From an uncultured Clostridia bacterium (lineage in GTDB: Bacteria; Bacillota; Clostridia; RUG12999): a stretch of DNA of 48,849 nucleotides. A model generated the notes under the pieces. That model did no database searches and was not told where the DNA came from. It saw only the letters and a program-made list of their open reading frames with translations. Location of the stretch: positions 1 through 48,849 of the forward strand of contig CAKVOK010000021.1 of assembly GCA_934792465.1 (NCBI GenBank). The letters are read 5' to 3'. Position 1 is the stretch's first letter. Each line of letters starts with the position of its first letter. Positions 25,754 to 33,717 of the stretch are shown here, piece by piece. Position numbers and translations under genes: made by a program.

Positions 25754-26965
25754 GTGAAGAAAATTTCGGGCGGCGTATGCGCCGCAAAGGGTTTTAAAGC
25801 AAGCGGTATTCACTGCGGAATCCGCAAAAATAAAACAAAAAGGGATTTGGCTCTGATAATGAGCGACATACCGGCGGCTGCGGCTGCCGTTTATACGACA
25901 AACCTCGTAAAAGGTGCGCCGATATACGTAACAAAGGAAAACATAGCGGACGGATATGCGCAGGCTGTAATCTGCAACAGCGGAAACGCAAACACCTGCA
26001 ACGCAAACGGAAAAGAGCTTGCCCGGCAAACCTGCGAGTTTTTGAGCCGTGAGGCAGGCATAAAAAAAGAGGACATTATAGTTTCTTCAACCGGCGTTAT
26101 AGGGCAGCCCATGGAAATTGCGCCGTTTGAAAACGGTATGCCGGAGCTTGTGAAAAGTCTCGGCGATTTCAGCTGCCATGCGGCGGAAGCCATTATGACT
26201 ACCGATACGAAACGCAAAGAGATTGCATACAGCTTTGATATAGACGGAACGGAATGTCACATAGGCGGCATTGCCAAAGGCTCGGGCATGATTCACCCGA
26301 ACATGGCTACCATGCTTGTTTTCGTAACGACAGACGCAAAAATAAGCCCGAAGCTTTTGCAGGAGGCGTTGTCGGAGGACGTTAAAAGCTCATTTAATAT
26401 GATAAGCATAGACGGCGACACGTCTACGAACGATACGGTTGCGGTGCTGGCGAACGGAATGGCGGAAAACAGCGAAATTCTTGCAAACACACCGCAGTAT
26501 GAAACATTCAAAGAAGCTTTGCACGCAGTAACGGTATATCTTTGCCGTGAGATTGCAAAGGACGGCGAGGGTGCTACGAAGCTGCTCGAATGTAAGGTTT
26601 CGGGGGCGGACAAAGACGAAACGGCGAAAACGGTTGCAAAATCGGTTATCTGCTCATCGCTTCTGAAAGCGGCGATGTTCGGTGCGGACGCAAACTGGGG
26701 ACGTGTGCTTTGCGCCATAGGCTACAGCGGAGCGGACGTTGATGTTGAAAAAATAGATGTAAGCTTCAAATCGGCAAAAGGCGAAATTCTTGTTTGCAAA
26801 AACGGCAGCGGCGTAGACTTTTCGGAGGAAAAAGCGAAAGAAATTCTGCTTGAAGACGAAATTGAAATTCTTGTAGGTCTGAACAGCGGAAACTGCTCGG
26901 CAACGGCATGGGGCTGCGACTTAACATATGATTATGTAAAAATAAACGGCGATTACAGAACCTGA
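25754..26965 (+). CDS. argJ: Bifunctional ornithine acetyltransferase / N-acetylglutamate synthase
   Basis: It recycles acetyl from N-acetylornithine to glutamate and, in the bifunctional form, can also start the pathway. The 403-aa precursor self-cleaves before the Thr in GSGMIHPNMATMLVFVTTDA (about residue 190); the ATML cleavage site is intact. GADANWGRVLCAIGYSGAD and the C-terminal NSGNCSATAWGCDLTYDYVKIN are typical. The presence of ArgJ in place of ArgE shows the cyclic pathway. GTG start 25754 behind GGAGGA. Confidence 0.97.
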   Translation: MKKISGGVCAAKGFKASGIHCGIRKNKTKRDLALIMSDIPAAAAAVYTTNLVKGAPIYVTKENIADGYAQAVICNSGNANTCNANGKELARQTCEFLSREAGIKKEDIIVSSTGVIGQPMEIAPFENGMPELVKSLGDFSCHAAEAIMTTDTKRKEIAYSFDIDGTECHIGGIAKGSGMIHPNMATMLVFVTTDAKISPKLLQEALSEDVKSSFNMISIDGDTSTNDTVAVLANGMAENSEILANTPQYETFKEALHAVTVYLCREIAKDGEGATKLLECKVSGADKDETAKTVAKSVICSSLLKAAMFGADANWGRVLCAIGYSGADVDVEKIDVSFKSAKGEILVCKNGSGVDFSEEKAKEILLEDEIEILVGLNSGNCSATAWGCDLTYDYVKINGDYRT

Positions 26966-26990
26966 TAATACGAAAAGAGGATTAATAGGT

Positions 26991-27866
26991 ATGACAATAT
27001 CAAACGCACAGAGGGCAAGCGTACTTGTACACGCTTTGCCGTACATACAAAAATATTACAACAAGGTTGTTGTCGTTAAATACGGCGGCAACGCAATGAT
27101 AAACGAAAAACTGAAGCAATCCGTTATGAGCGACATTGTTCTTATGTCGCTCATCGGCATAAAAGTCGTGCTTGTGCACGGCGGCGGTCCGGAAATAACG
27201 GAAATGCTCGACAAGATAGGCAAAAAATCGGAGTTTGTGGACGGTCTCAGAGTAACCGACAAAGAAACCGTTGATATTGTACAAATGGTGCTCGGCGGAA
27301 AAATCAACAAAAGTCTTGTAAATCTTTTGCAGAACAAAGGCGGCAAGGCAATGGGACTCTGCGGCACGGACGGACATCTGATTGAAGCAAAGCAGAAAGA
27401 CCCTCGGCTCGGATTTGTCGGCGAGATAACAAAAGTAAATCCGCAGCCGATACTCGACGTTTCCGACAGCGGATATATACCGGTTATTTCCACAATCGGC
27501 TGCGATAACGAGGGTAATGTATACAACATAAATGCAGATACCGCAGCGGCGAAAATTGCGGCGGAACTTCATGCCGAAAGCCTTATTTCCATGACGGATA
27601 TAAGCGGAATCATGCGTGACCCGTCCGACCCCGAAAGTCTTATTTCGAAGATAACGGCGGACGAAGCACCGAAGCTCGTTGAAAGCGGTGTCATTTCCGG
27701 AGGAATGATTCCAAAGGTGAACTGCTGCATAGATGCCATTCATGCAGGCGTTAAAAAGGTATTCATAATAGACGGACGTATTCCTCATTCTATCTTGATA
27801 GAAACGCTTACCGATGAGGGTATAGGAACTATGTTTGTAAAGGGTGAGAATAATGAACACATTTGA
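26991..27866 (+). CDS. argB: Acetylglutamate kinase
   Basis: It phosphorylates N-acetylglutamate, the second and often feedback-controlled step. The 291-aa amino-acid-kinase-fold product has VVVKYGGNAM (about residue 27), VLVHGGGPEI (about residue 62), LRVTDKETVDIVQMVLGGKINK and GGMIPKVNCCIDAI. An extended N-terminal helix (SNAQRASVLVHALPYIQKYY) is typical of the arginine-sensitive hexameric kinases, so feedback inhibition is likely (inference). It overlaps argD by 14 nt. Confidence 0.97.
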   Translation: MTISNAQRASVLVHALPYIQKYYNKVVVVKYGGNAMINEKLKQSVMSDIVLMSLIGIKVVLVHGGGPEITEMLDKIGKKSEFVDGLRVTDKETVDIVQMVLGGKINKSLVNLLQNKGGKAMGLCGTDGHLIEAKQKDPRLGFVGEITKVNPQPILDVSDSGYIPVISTIGCDNEGNVYNINADTAAAKIAAELHAESLISMTDISGIMRDPSDPESLISKITADEAPKLVESGVISGGMIPKVNCCIDAIHAGVKKVFIIDGRIPHSILIETLTDEGIGTMFVKGENNEHI

Positions 27867-29013
27867 ACTTGACAGTAAATATATAGCCGACACATACGCA
27901 CGCTTTCCCGTGGAGATTGCGGGCGGAAAAGGCGCTTTGGCTTTCGGAGCGGACGGAAAAGAATATATTGACATGGGCAGCGGAATAGCCGTTAATATAT
28001 TCGGATTCTGCGATGAAGCATGGCAGAAAGCGGTTACGGAGCAGATAAGCAAATTTCAGCACACATCAAATCTCTACTATTCCAGACCTTGCGCCGAGCT
28101 TGCCGAAATGCTCTGCGAAAAAACGGGAATGAAAAAGGTGTTTTTCGGAAACTCCGGTGCGGAAGCGAACGAATGTGCAATAAAGGCGGCGAGAAAATAT
28201 GCCGAAATTCACAAAGGAAAAGAATATTATACAATAGTAACGCTGAAAAACAGCTTCCACGGCAGAACGCTGACAACGCTTGCGGCAACGGGTCAAGACG
28301 CATTTCACAAGGATTTTACACCGCTGACGCCGGGTTTTGTGTATGCCGAAGCGAATAATGCCGAGGACGTCAAACGGCTTGTGAGCGAAAACAAGGTTGC
28401 GGCGATAATGTTTGAATGTGTCCAGGGCGAGGGCGGAGTTAATCCGCTGACGAAAGAATTTGTGTCGGAGCTTGCCGAAATCGCAAAAAAAGAAGACATT
28501 CTTCTGATTACAGACGAGGTGCAGACCGGCAACGGACGCGCCGGAACGCTGTACGCATATATGCAATACGGCATTATGCCGGATATTGTAACCACGGCAA
28601 AGGGTCTCGGCGGCGGATTGCCGATAGGAGTTGCAATGCTCGGAGAAAAAGCCGAAAATGTATTTTCACCGGGTATGCACGGTTCAACCTTCGGAGGAAA
28701 TCCGATAGCTTCGAGCGGAGCACTCAGCATACTCAAGAGAATAGACAACAAGCTGCTCGATGAAGTAAATCAGAAATCGGAGTTCATAAAGAATGAGCTT
28801 TCGGGAGCGAAAGGAATAAAATCCGTAACAGGACTCGGACTTATGCTCGGAATCGAAACCGAAAAACCGGCTGCCGAAATTGTGAAAACCTGTATGGAAA
28901 ACGGGGTGCTTGCACTTACGGCAAAGACAAAGGTAAGACTGCTTCCGCCGCTCAACATACCGATGGAGCTGCTGAAAAAGGCAGTTGAAATCATCAAAAA
29001 CGCTGCGTGCTAA
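27853..29013 (+). CDS. argD: Acetylornithine aminotransferase
   Basis: PLP class III aminotransferase making N-acetylornithine. The 386-aa product shows GNSGAEANECAIKAARKY, FHGRTLTTLAATGQ, ITDEVQTGNGRAG and the PLP lysine in TTAKGLGGGLPIGV (about residue 247). I prefer ATG 27853 (MNTFELDSKYIADTYARFPV) over GTG 27844. It is the last gene of the arginine cluster; later steps to arginine (argF, G, H) are not here. Confidence 0.96.
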   Translation: MNTFELDSKYIADTYARFPVEIAGGKGALAFGADGKEYIDMGSGIAVNIFGFCDEAWQKAVTEQISKFQHTSNLYYSRPCAELAEMLCEKTGMKKVFFGNSGAEANECAIKAARKYAEIHKGKEYYTIVTLKNSFHGRTLTTLAATGQDAFHKDFTPLTPGFVYAEANNAEDVKRLVSENKVAAIMFECVQGEGGVNPLTKEFVSELAEIAKKEDILLITDEVQTGNGRAGTLYAYMQYGIMPDIVTTAKGLGGGLPIGVAMLGEKAENVFSPGMHGSTFGGNPIASSGALSILKRIDNKLLDEVNQKSEFIKNELSGAKGIKSVTGLGLMLGIETEKPAAEIVKTCMENGVLALTAKTKVRLLPPLNIPMELLKKAVEIIKNAAC

Positions 29014-29039
29014 GAAAGCGTAAAAATATTGGGAAAATA

Positions 29040-29068
29040 TTGAATTTTGTTTTAATATAGTGTATAAT
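29040..29068 (+). promoter_or_regulatory. Promoter of the riboswitch-oadB unit
   Basis: TTGAAT, 17-bp spacer, TATAAT, about 12 bp before the aptamer. Confidence 0.8.
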
Positions 29069-29079
29069 ATATACATACT

Positions 29080-29201
29080 TAAAAGGGAGTAGCGGCGGTT
29101 CGACCGTAATACTTTGCGTCAATACGATTTAAGAAAATCCGCAGGTATTTTAAACAGCAAGACTTTTATTGTACTTCGGTGTGCAATAAAAGTCTTTTTT
29201 T
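29080..29201 (+). promoter_or_regulatory. yybP-ykoY Mn2+ riboswitch with intrinsic terminator
   Basis: The aptamer reads AAAAGGGAGTAGC ... GCGTCAATAC ... CCGCAGG ... CAGCAAGACTTTT. This matches the yybP-ykoY (Mn2+) family: closing stem P1 (AAAAG/CTTTT), L1 GGGAGTA, P2 CGGT-tcg-ACCG, P3 AATACttTGCG/CGCAGGTATT and a P4 hairpin GATTT-aaga-AAATC. The 3' P1 strand (29159-29167) is also the left arm of a perfect 13-bp terminator (29159-29171/29184-29196, then T7). P1 and terminator exclude each other, so Mn2+ binding should turn expression on. Confidence 0.88.
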
Positions 29202-29233
29202 GTTTCGTTACAAATTGAGAAAGGAAGATGAAA

Positions 29234-30349
29234 ATGGAATTTTTAATTTTTACGATTCCGACGGTAAAGCAGCTTATCATGTGGGCGATAGGCGGTATTT
29301 TGATCTATCTCGCCATAAAAAAGGATATGGAACCCGCACTGCTGCTTCCTATAGGATTCGGAACAATACTTGTAAATCTGCCGTTGTCCGGGGCGGTAAC
29401 GCAGATAGTAAACGGAGCAACGGAAGAAGGCATAATAGACATACTTTTTAATTTTGGTATAGCGAACGAATTATTTCCGTTTCTGCTGTTCATAGGAATT
29501 GGTGCAATGATTGATTTTACACCTCTTCTCACAAACCCAATGCTGATGATATTCGGCGCAGCTGCGCAGTTCGGCATATTCTTTACACTTGTTGTCGCAC
29601 GTGCGCTGGGATTCGATATGAACGACGCCGCCGCAATATCGATAATCGGCAGTGCGGACGGCCCGACCTCTATTTATGCCGCAAACTACCTGAAATCGAA
29701 ATATTTCGGTGCAATCCTCGTGGCAGCATATTCTTACATGGCACTTGTGCCGGTTATACAGCCGCCTGTAATAAAGCTGCTTACGACGAAGAAAGAACGG
29801 CTGATACGTATGCCCTACGACAGCAAAAGCGTAAGCCGCCGCACTAAGATACTCTTCCCCATCGTAATAACTGTTATATCCGGCATTTGTGCACCGAAAA
29901 GTGCGGTTCTCATAGGCTTTTTGATGTTCGGAAACCTCATAAGGGAATGCGGTGTGCTTAACAATCTGTCGCAAAGTGCGCAAAATCAGCTTTCAAACCT
30001 CATAACCCTTTTGCTCGGAATCACGGCGGCGTCCAAAATGCAGGCTGAAAGTTTTCTGACTGTTCAGACGCTTATGGTTATGGGACTCGGGCTCGTTGCG
30101 TTTATTTTTGATACAGCGGGCGGAGTGCTGTTTGCCAAATTCCTTAATTTGTTTCTCAAGAAAAAGGTTAATCCCATGCTCGGTGCGGCTGGCATATCGG
30201 CATTTCCGATGTCCGGCAGGATTGTGCATAAAATGGGACTGAAAGAAGATTGTCAGAATTTTCTGCTCATGCACAGCACGGGCGTAAACGTATCGGGACA
30301 GATAGCTTCGGTCATTGCCGGCGGTATTCTGCTGAAGCTTGTCGGATAG
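29234..30349 (+). CDS. OadB family sodium-pump decarboxylase beta subunit (orphan)
   Basis: The ~371-aa polytopic membrane protein matches the beta subunit of Na+-translocating decarboxylases (OadB/MmdB/GcdB). The signature region IGSADGPTSIYAANYL (about residue 140) and the late-helix motif NPMLGAAGISAFPMSGRI ... NFLLMHSTGVNVSGQIAS, which hold Na+-site residues in the family, are conserved. There is no alpha (carboxyltransferase) or biotin-carrier gene nearby. It lies directly behind a Mn2+ riboswitch, so the real substrate may be Mn2+-linked (inference). ATG 29234 has better spacing from AAGGA than ATG 29228. Confidence 0.88.
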   Translation: MEFLIFTIPTVKQLIMWAIGGILIYLAIKKDMEPALLLPIGFGTILVNLPLSGAVTQIVNGATEEGIIDILFNFGIANELFPFLLFIGIGAMIDFTPLLTNPMLMIFGAAAQFGIFFTLVVARALGFDMNDAAAISIIGSADGPTSIYAANYLKSKYFGAILVAAYSYMALVPVIQPPVIKLLTTKKERLIRMPYDSKSVSRRTKILFPIVITVISGICAPKSAVLIGFLMFGNLIRECGVLNNLSQSAQNQLSNLITLLLGITAASKMQAESFLTVQTLMVMGLGLVAFIFDTAGGVLFAKFLNLFLKKKVNPMLGAAGISAFPMSGRIVHKMGLKEDCQNFLLMHSTGVNVSGQIASVIAGGILLKLVG

Positions 30350-30352
30350 TAA

Positions 30353-30458
30353 AGCTAAATTCGCACAGCGAATTTAATTTAGCTGTTTCGCAAGAAACAA
30401 TTTAGCTATCGAGTGAAACGAGATAATTTAGCTTTGCACGTCAGTGCAAAATTTAGCT
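30353..30458 (+). repeat. Short hairpin array with AATTTAGCT spacers
   Basis: AATTTAGCT recurs at 30376, 30399, 30425 and 30450, and inverted (AGCTAAATT) at 30353, with a 23-26-nt period. Between the copies are different small dyads: gtttc-gcaa-gaaac, an imperfect atcga...cgagat, and ttgcac-gtca-gtgcaa. It starts directly after the oadB stop and has no coding potential. Confidence 0.75.
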
Positions 30459-30476
30459 GATATAATATACAGACTT

Positions 30477-30570
30477 ACAACCCCTCAGTCACCTAACGGT
30501 GCCAGCTCTACCAAGGCACGCCTACGTATGCCGCAGGCATTACTCCGGTGCCCTTACACAGGGGAGCCCA
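30477..30570 (-). repeat. Dispersed palindromic repeat R2, copy upstream of the OadG-like gene
   Basis: The first 40 nt are the exact reverse complement of 1553-1592. The rest (ggcacgcc ... ccttacacaggggagccc) is related to the 17061 copy. Its end adjoins the leader shared with tpiA. Confidence 0.7.
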
Positions 30571-30620
30571 AGTAGGGGCGGATATTATCCGCACGCAAAA
30601 TCAAAATCAATTGCAGGTTT

Positions 30621-30680
30621 CACGAAAAATCCGCATAAAATCATGCATTATATATTTAGTAAAAACAGATAAGGAGAATT
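30621..30680 (+). promoter_or_regulatory. Leader of the OadG-like gene, shared with tpiA
   Basis: Near-duplicate of 17243-17311, including the AAGGAGAATT ribosome binding site. Confidence 0.6.
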
Positions 30681-30683
30681 TCG

Positions 30684-30779
30684 ATGGAGATAATAGAAAT
30701 TGCCGTAAAAGGCACACTCAGCGTTTTTCTTGTAATGGGAATAATAATAGCTGTAACATATTTGATGAATAAATTTTAA
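30684..30779 (+). CDS. 31-aa OadG-like small membrane protein
   Basis: The complete frame encodes MEIIEIAVKGTLSVF... with one transmembrane helix (about residues 11-27) and a basic, short C-terminus (LMNKF). The length and the pattern 'GxxxVFLVMGIIIAVTYLM' resemble the N-terminal helix of OadG gamma subunits and the short OadG-related transporter subunits found beside oadB genes. It lies 334 nt after the orphan oadB, separated by repeats, and has a strong AAGGAG RBS. It probably partners the beta subunit (inference). It is easily missed by gene callers. Confidence 0.7.
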   Translation: MEIIEIAVKGTLSVFLVMGIIIAVTYLMNKF

Positions 30780-30895
30780 TCTGTATAATATTTTCCTGCG
30801 GTGCGGCATAAAATATATTAATAAATAATGCCTGCTTCCTGTCGGCGGCAAAAAACACTTTGCCATGGCAGCCATTAAATACCGGAGGAAAAATT

Positions 30896-31984
30896 ATGCG
30901 AAGAAAGATAAGAATAATATTGCTTACGCTGTCGGCGGCAATGTGCGTATATTTCAGCGTCCACACGCTTGTAACGCAGATAAGGCGATATGCCTTTCCG
31001 CACGTTGCCCTAACAAGCGAAAAGGTTGACGGCGAATATGTTGAAAAAACGTTCGTCACGAAAGGAATATCGGGATATTTGGGAAAAGCCGCCGATTTAA
31101 TATTCGGCGGTAATTTTGCCGATAATACAATAACTCTCGCAGTATCGGGAAACGCAGATGTCGAAAAACCCACCGTTTTGGAAGACGCAAAACCCACGCC
31201 CACACCGGTTATTCAGGCAAAATCGGAGGAACGTAACATTTCCGCAGCCGGCGGCAAAACCAAGCTTTCGGATAAAATAACAATCAACAACGAAACAAAA
31301 TATGCACTCAATTCCGCCTCGCTGATGAACAGCGAAAAAGCCGTTGTTTCAAAGCCTAAGGTACTCATAGTACATACTCATGCGACGGAAAGCTATCAGC
31401 CCGATGAAAAATATAATTTCCGGAAATCGGAAAACGACAGAAACACAGACAACAATTATAACATGGTCGGAGTCGGCGATATACTGGCGGACGAACTTTC
31501 AAAATGCGGCATTGATGCCGTTCACATAAGAACGCAGCACGATTATCCGCAGTATAACAATTCATATTCACGTTCGTGCGCAAGCGTTGAAAGTGTATTG
31601 AAGAAAAATCCCGACATAAGTATTGTAATAGATTTGCACCGAGATGCAATAATGCTCAAAGACGGTACGAAAGCGAAGCTTGTAACAAAAATAGACGGTG
31701 AAGCGGTCGCACAGGTTATGCTCGTCGTGGGCACAGACGAACTGGGCCTTAAACATGACAACTGGAGAACAAATCTGAAATTTGCCGTTCAGCTGCAAAA
31801 TGAATTATTAAAGATTTCTCCCTCATTTCCAAGGCCGATAAACCTAAGAACGTCACGTTTCAACGGTCATCTTGCACCGGGGGCGGTGATTATAGAGGTA
31901 GGTGCTGCCGGCAACAGCTACAGCGAAGCGGCTGCTTCGGCAAAATATATTGCGAAAGCACTGTCCGAATACATAAACAAATAG
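30896..31984 (+). CDS. spoIIP: Stage II sporulation protein P (SpoIIP)
   Basis: SpoIIP is the amidase/endopeptidase of the SpoIID-SpoIIM-SpoIIP engulfment complex. The 362-aa product has an N-terminal membrane anchor (IRIILLTLSAAMCVYFSVH), a low-complexity linker and the catalytic domain from residue ~155. That domain holds ILIVHTHATESY-type VLIVHTHATESYQPDE, VGDILADELSKCGI, VIDLHRDAI and VIIEVGAAGNS; the metal-binding histidines and glutamate are present. ATG 30896 follows CCGGAGG. A frame opening at 30860 would add a non-family extension. Confidence 0.95.
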   Translation: MRRKIRIILLTLSAAMCVYFSVHTLVTQIRRYAFPHVALTSEKVDGEYVEKTFVTKGISGYLGKAADLIFGGNFADNTITLAVSGNADVEKPTVLEDAKPTPTPVIQAKSEERNISAAGGKTKLSDKITINNETKYALNSASLMNSEKAVVSKPKVLIVHTHATESYQPDEKYNFRKSENDRNTDNNYNMVGVGDILADELSKCGIDAVHIRTQHDYPQYNNSYSRSCASVESVLKKNPDISIVIDLHRDAIMLKDGTKAKLVTKIDGEAVAQVMLVVGTDELGLKHDNWRTNLKFAVQLQNELLKISPSFPRPINLRTSRFNGHLAPGAVIIEVGAAGNSYSEAAASAKYIAKALSEYINK

Positions 31985-32077
31985 GCGCTTTAGCAAAATG
32001 CACAGACCGCATAAACCACTATTTTTCCAAAGTCCCAAAAAAAGAGTGTAGCAAAACAATTTAGTTTTGCTACACTC
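31984..32077 (+). terminator. spoIIP terminator within R1 repeat
   Basis: The R1 body (gcgctttagcaaaatgcac...) is followed by a perfect 14-bp stem (32044-32057/32064-32077). Compared with 5318-5355, the stem has paired changes (GGGTGTTGC/GCAACACCC versus GAGTGTAGC/GCTACACTC). It also faces the minus-strand zinc-ribbon gene. Confidence 0.8.
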
Positions 32078-32094
32078 TCTCATTAATATTCAGG

Positions 32095-32376
32095 TTATAT
32101 TTCTTCGTCCTTATGCTTTGCATAACATTCGCTGCAATAAACAGGTTTGTTATTCTTGGGCTCAAAAGGTACTTTTGCTTCCGCACCGCAATCTGCACAA
32201 TTTATCGTGTACATCTTTCTTTCTCCCCTGATACTGTTTTTGCGGGCAATTCTGCAATCTTTGCATCTTAAAGGCTCGTTCTGAAATCCTTTCTCAGCAT
32301 AAAATTCCTGCTCGCCGGCTGTGAAAATAAATTCATTTCCGCAGTCCTTACAAATTAACGTCTTGTCTTCGTACAT
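32095..32376 (-). CDS. Zinc-ribbon protein
   Basis: The 93-aa product contains two double CxxC ribbons: CKDC...CKDC (residues ~9-40) and CADC...CSEC (residues ~60-84). The first matches the 'zinc-ribbon domain containing' family of small Firmicutes proteins with LICKDCGNEFIF and FYAEKGF motifs. The target (nucleic acid or protein) is unknown. It starts at ATG 32376 behind a GGGGA RBS and lies 129 nt beyond the 3' end of sigH, on the same strand. Confidence 0.85.
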   Translation of the reverse strand: MYEDKTLICKDCGNEFIFTAGEQEFYAEKGFQNEPLRCKDCRIARKNSIRGERKMYTINCADCGAEAKVPFEPKNNKPVYCSECYAKHKDEEI

Positions 32377-32505
32377 GTTTTCCCCTCACTTTTGTTTTTC
32401 ATCCTGCTTAAAATTCCCTCAGACATTGTGCATTGTGCGTTGTGGTAAATTTTAGATTTAGGACCTTTTTATTTTTTATAAAGGCACAAAGCCTGTATAA
32501 CACAT

Positions 32506-33132
32506 TCAGTCAAGTATATCCCTGCTGTTTTCAAGTTTATGCTTGATTCGTTGAAGAGCGTTGTCTATTGATTTTATCGGGCAATCCAACTTTTCCGCAA
32601 TTTCCCCGTAGCTAAGCCCTTCCAAATAATGCTCCAAAACCTTTTTTTCAAATTTGCTGAGTATTTTAAGAATCTTCTCGTCAATACCCTTATAGCTTTC
32701 CGCTATAATCATATATTCTTCAGGATTTGAACTGTAATCGCACTCCAATGTATCTATAAGCATTCTGCCGTCATCATCGCCGCCTTCTTTATTGTAGAGC
32801 GACACATACGAATTGAGCGGCAAATGCTTCTGCCTCGTTGCCGTCTTTATCGCCGTTATAATCTGGCGTGTAATGCACAGCTCCGCAAACGCTCTGAAGC
32901 CTGTCCGCTTATCCGGTTTATAATCTCTTATAGCCTTAACGAGCCCAATCATACCCTCCTGGATAATATCTTCTTTATCTGCCCCGCGCAGAAAATATGT
33001 TCGTGCGCGCGCATTAATTCCGACTCTGAATCTGGACGCCAAAACCTCAAAAGCTTTGCTGTCACCTTTTTTTGCCGCACGAACAAGGGTTTCATCCGAA
33101 ACAGCGTCCAGTTCAGGTATATTTTTTACCAT
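32506..33132 (-). CDS. sigH: RNA polymerase sigma-H factor
   Basis: Sigma-H directs entry into stationary phase and early sporulation (spo0A, spoIIA, ftsZ in B. subtilis). The 208-aa product has region 1.2/2 (DETLVRAAKKGDSKAFEVL; RSYFLRGADKEDIIQEGMIG-like; FRAFAELCITRQIITAIKTA; TRQKHLPLNSYVSL) and region 4 (EKKVLEHYLEGLSYGEIAEK). Together these are diagnostic for SigH. ATG 33132 follows AGGAGGGGG; the longer frame to 33168 lacks an RBS. Confidence 0.96.
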   Translation of the reverse strand: MVKNIPELDAVSDETLVRAAKKGDSKAFEVLASRFRVGINARARTYFLRGADKEDIIQEGMIGLVKAIRDYKPDKRTGFRAFAELCITRQIITAIKTATRQKHLPLNSYVSLYNKEGGDDDGRMLIDTLECDYSSNPEEYMIIAESYKGIDEKILKILSKFEKKVLEHYLEGLSYGEIAEKLDCPIKSIDNALQRIKHKLENSRDILD

Positions 33133-33159
33133 TATACCCCCTCCTCGGCTGTTATATAT

Positions 33160-33188
33160 ATTGTACACTAATAATATATAAATGTCAA
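33160..33188 (-). promoter_or_regulatory. sigH promoter
   Basis: Minus strand TTGACA (33188-33183), 17-bp spacer, TACAAT (33165-33160). Confidence 0.8.
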
Positions 33189-33270
33189 TACTTTTTACTA
33201 TTTTTCTGCATTTCTACAAAGATAAAAGTGTAATATTTGTATAATATGCACAAGCCACCCAAAATATGTA

Positions 33271-33717
33271 TCAGCTTCGGTCGAATTCGAGGAATATGGT
33301 AACAGGTCCGTCGTTCAGGAGCTCTACCTGCATATCCGCTCCGAACACGCCATGCTCCGCACAGCCGAGTTTTTCCCTGCACAGCGAAAGGAAATATTCG
33401 TACATTTCATTTGCGAATTTCGGCTCGGCAGCCTCCGAAAAGCCGGGTCTTGTACCCTTTCTGCAATCGGCATACAGCGTGAACTGCGACACCGTAAGGA
33501 TTTTTCCGCCGACATCATTTATATTCAGATTCATTTTGCCGTTTTCATCTTCAAAAAGCCGCAGCTTTATGATTTTGTCAAGCATCTTTTCCGCCGTCGC
33601 CTTTGTATCGTCCGGACCTATGCCGAGCAGAAGAAGGTATCCTTTTTCAATTTGCCCTGCGACCTCTCCGCCGACGGAAACTTTCGCATATTTAACTCTC
33701 TGAAGTACAACTCTCAT
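33271..33717 (-). CDS. dtd: D-aminoacyl-tRNA deacylase
   Basis: It removes D-amino acids (and glycine from tRNA-Ala) from mischarged tRNAs. The 148-aa product has MRVVLQRVKYAKVSVGGEVAG, the catalytic SQFTLYAD (about residue 77) and the cross-subunit NDGPVTIFLEF motif. It is the last gene of the rnjA operon and overlaps the upstream CNNM/CBS gene by 26 nt, so its start lies inside that gene. Confidence 0.96.
   Translation of the reverse strand: MRVVLQRVKYAKVSVGGEVAGQIEKGYLLLLGIGPDDTKATAEKMLDKIIKLRLFEDENGKMNLNINDVGGKILTVSQFTLYADCRKGTRPGFSEAAEPKFANEMYEYFLSLCREKLGCAEHGVFGADMQVELLNDGPVTIFLEFDRS

Noticed and set aside
25049..26029. 326-codon minus-strand frame across argC/argJ
   Set aside because: Antisense to two well-identified arg genes, with no RBS or family resemblance.
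29080..29201. Na+-sensing (DUF1646-type) riboswitch before oadB
   Set aside because: This would suit a sodium pump, but the GGGAGTAGC, CGTCAA and GCAAGAC elements and the helix layout fit yybP-ykoY instead.
30353..30458. CRISPR-like array
   Set aside because: The repeat unit is only 9 nt, spacers are 14-17 nt and are palindromes, and no cas genes are present.
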